A stretch of DNA of 41,724 bases, taken from the NCBI RefSeq assembly GCF_003011965.1, contig NZ_PXWG01000052.1:1-41724 (forward strand). Direction: 5' to 3'. Under the pieces are notes generated by a model. That model had not been told where the DNA came from and searched no databases. It was given only the letters and a program-made list of their open reading frames with translations. This document shows positions 41,334-41,724 of the stretch, one piece after another. Origin of the DNA: Streptosporangium nondiastaticum. Lineage in GTDB: Bacteria; Actinomycetota; Actinomycetes; Streptomycetales; Streptomycetaceae. How positions within the stretch are numbered: the first letter of the stretch is position 1; every line of letters begins with the position of its first letter. A program made the translations under genes and the position numbers.

Positions 41334-41724
41334 CGGGTGTCGGGCGAAACCGGTGGGTCGGCCGTCACATCCCCGGCCCCGTCCGGCGGCCCCGCGAGAT
41401 CCCCGAGCCGCACCGGATGGGCCAGCGGCCGCCGGTCCATCGCGTGCGGATCGGCGACGGGGGAGCCCAGGAACGCGGCGGCGAGCTCGGCCGTGTTCCG
41501 CCCGCACACCCGCCCCTGGCAGGCGCCCAGCCCGGCGCGGCACGCGAGCTTCAGCGCCCGCATCCCGTCCGCGCCGCGCGCCATGACGGCGTCCCGCAGC
41601 TCCCCGTACGACACCTCCTCGCACCGGCACACCAGCGTGTCCTCGCGCAGCCAGCCGCGCCAGCCGCCCGGCACGGGGTGCGCCCGCGCGAGCGCCTGCC
41701 CGAACCGCTGCCCGGAGCGGACCC
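41330..41724 (-). CDS. FAD-dependent oxidoreductase, C-terminal BFD-like [2Fe-2S] domain (partial)
   Basis: Only the last 131 codons are in the window; the gene runs off the right edge. The visible part has VRSGQRFGQALARAHPVPGGWRGWL-type linker sequence, then the BFD-like iron-sulfur motif TLVCRCEEVSYGELRDAV and GLGACQGRVCGRN (CxC...CxxxxC ligands). This matches the C-terminus of HcnB/opine-oxidase/hydroxyproline-dehydrogenase alpha-type flavoproteins. The final 45 residues are a Pro/Asp-rich tail. It reads in the same direction as hutU, 88 bases upstream. The hutU -35 overlaps its stop codon. Confidence 0.82.
   Translation of the reverse strand, partial: VRSGQRFGQALARAHPVPGGWRGWLREDTLVCRCEEVSYGELRDAVMARGADGMRALKLACRAGLGACQGRVCGRNTAELAAAFLGSPVADPHAMDRRPLAHPVRLGDLAGPPDGAGDVTADPPVSPDTR

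Overview
The window is high-GC DNA with an almost exclusive G/C third codon position. Many GTG starts, short TANNNT -10 elements a few bases ahead of start codons, and a recognisable bldA leucyl-tRNA(UAA) gene point to a Streptomyces chromosome. Gene order (rpf pair, eno, divIC, DUF501, ppx, ndh, bldA, cystathionine beta-synthase, hut genes) matches my memory of the core region around SCO3070-SCO3102 of S. coelicolor. That comparison is from memory and was not searched.

Left part (1-9130): a Ser/Thr protein kinase with a TPR-like tail, a SurA_N-like lipoprotein, MazG, a convergent second lipoprotein, a small membrane protein, a CYP107-type cytochrome P450, and two resuscitation-promoting-factor cell wall hydrolases. 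Both hydrolases carry a LysM domain. The second (rpfA) follows a clear ydaO-type c-di-AMP riboswitch and ends at a strong terminator.

Middle left (9300-16100): enolase, the DivIC/FtsB-like division protein, a DUF501 protein translationally coupled to exopolyphosphatase (ppx), a type II NADH dehydrogenase with two Rex-operator-like palindromes upstream, and a cyclopropane-fatty-acid synthase-like methyltransferase.

Middle right (16100-27340): a two-gene MacB/FtsX-type ABC exporter on the minus strand, the developmental tRNA gene bldA, a Bax1/YccA-like membrane protein, a tiny DUF4287 protein, unknown small proteins, a thiolase, an SGNH esterase and cystathionine beta-synthase.

Right part (27600-41724): a small membrane protein, a MatB-like malonyl-CoA synthetase, an RpiR/SIS regulator behind a 13-bp-arm palindrome, a secreted alpha/beta hydrolase, a membrane protein, an orphan DAP-decarboxylase-like enzyme, and a divergent MerR/aldo-keto reductase pair with a textbook MerR promoter. 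A minus-strand histidine utilisation operon follows: hutU, an M20 amidohydrolase, hutF and hutI. The window ends inside an FAD/2Fe-2S oxidoreductase gene.

The least explained signals are non-coding. One is a dispersed element of about 70 bp: one copy and one inverted pair, each between convergent gene 3' ends. The other is a recurrent pattern of short tandem repeats just downstream of stop codons, most units of which carry a further stop triplet. I found no insertion sequence, phage, CRISPR or defence locus. Apart from the mobile-looking repeats, the region reads as conserved core chromosome.
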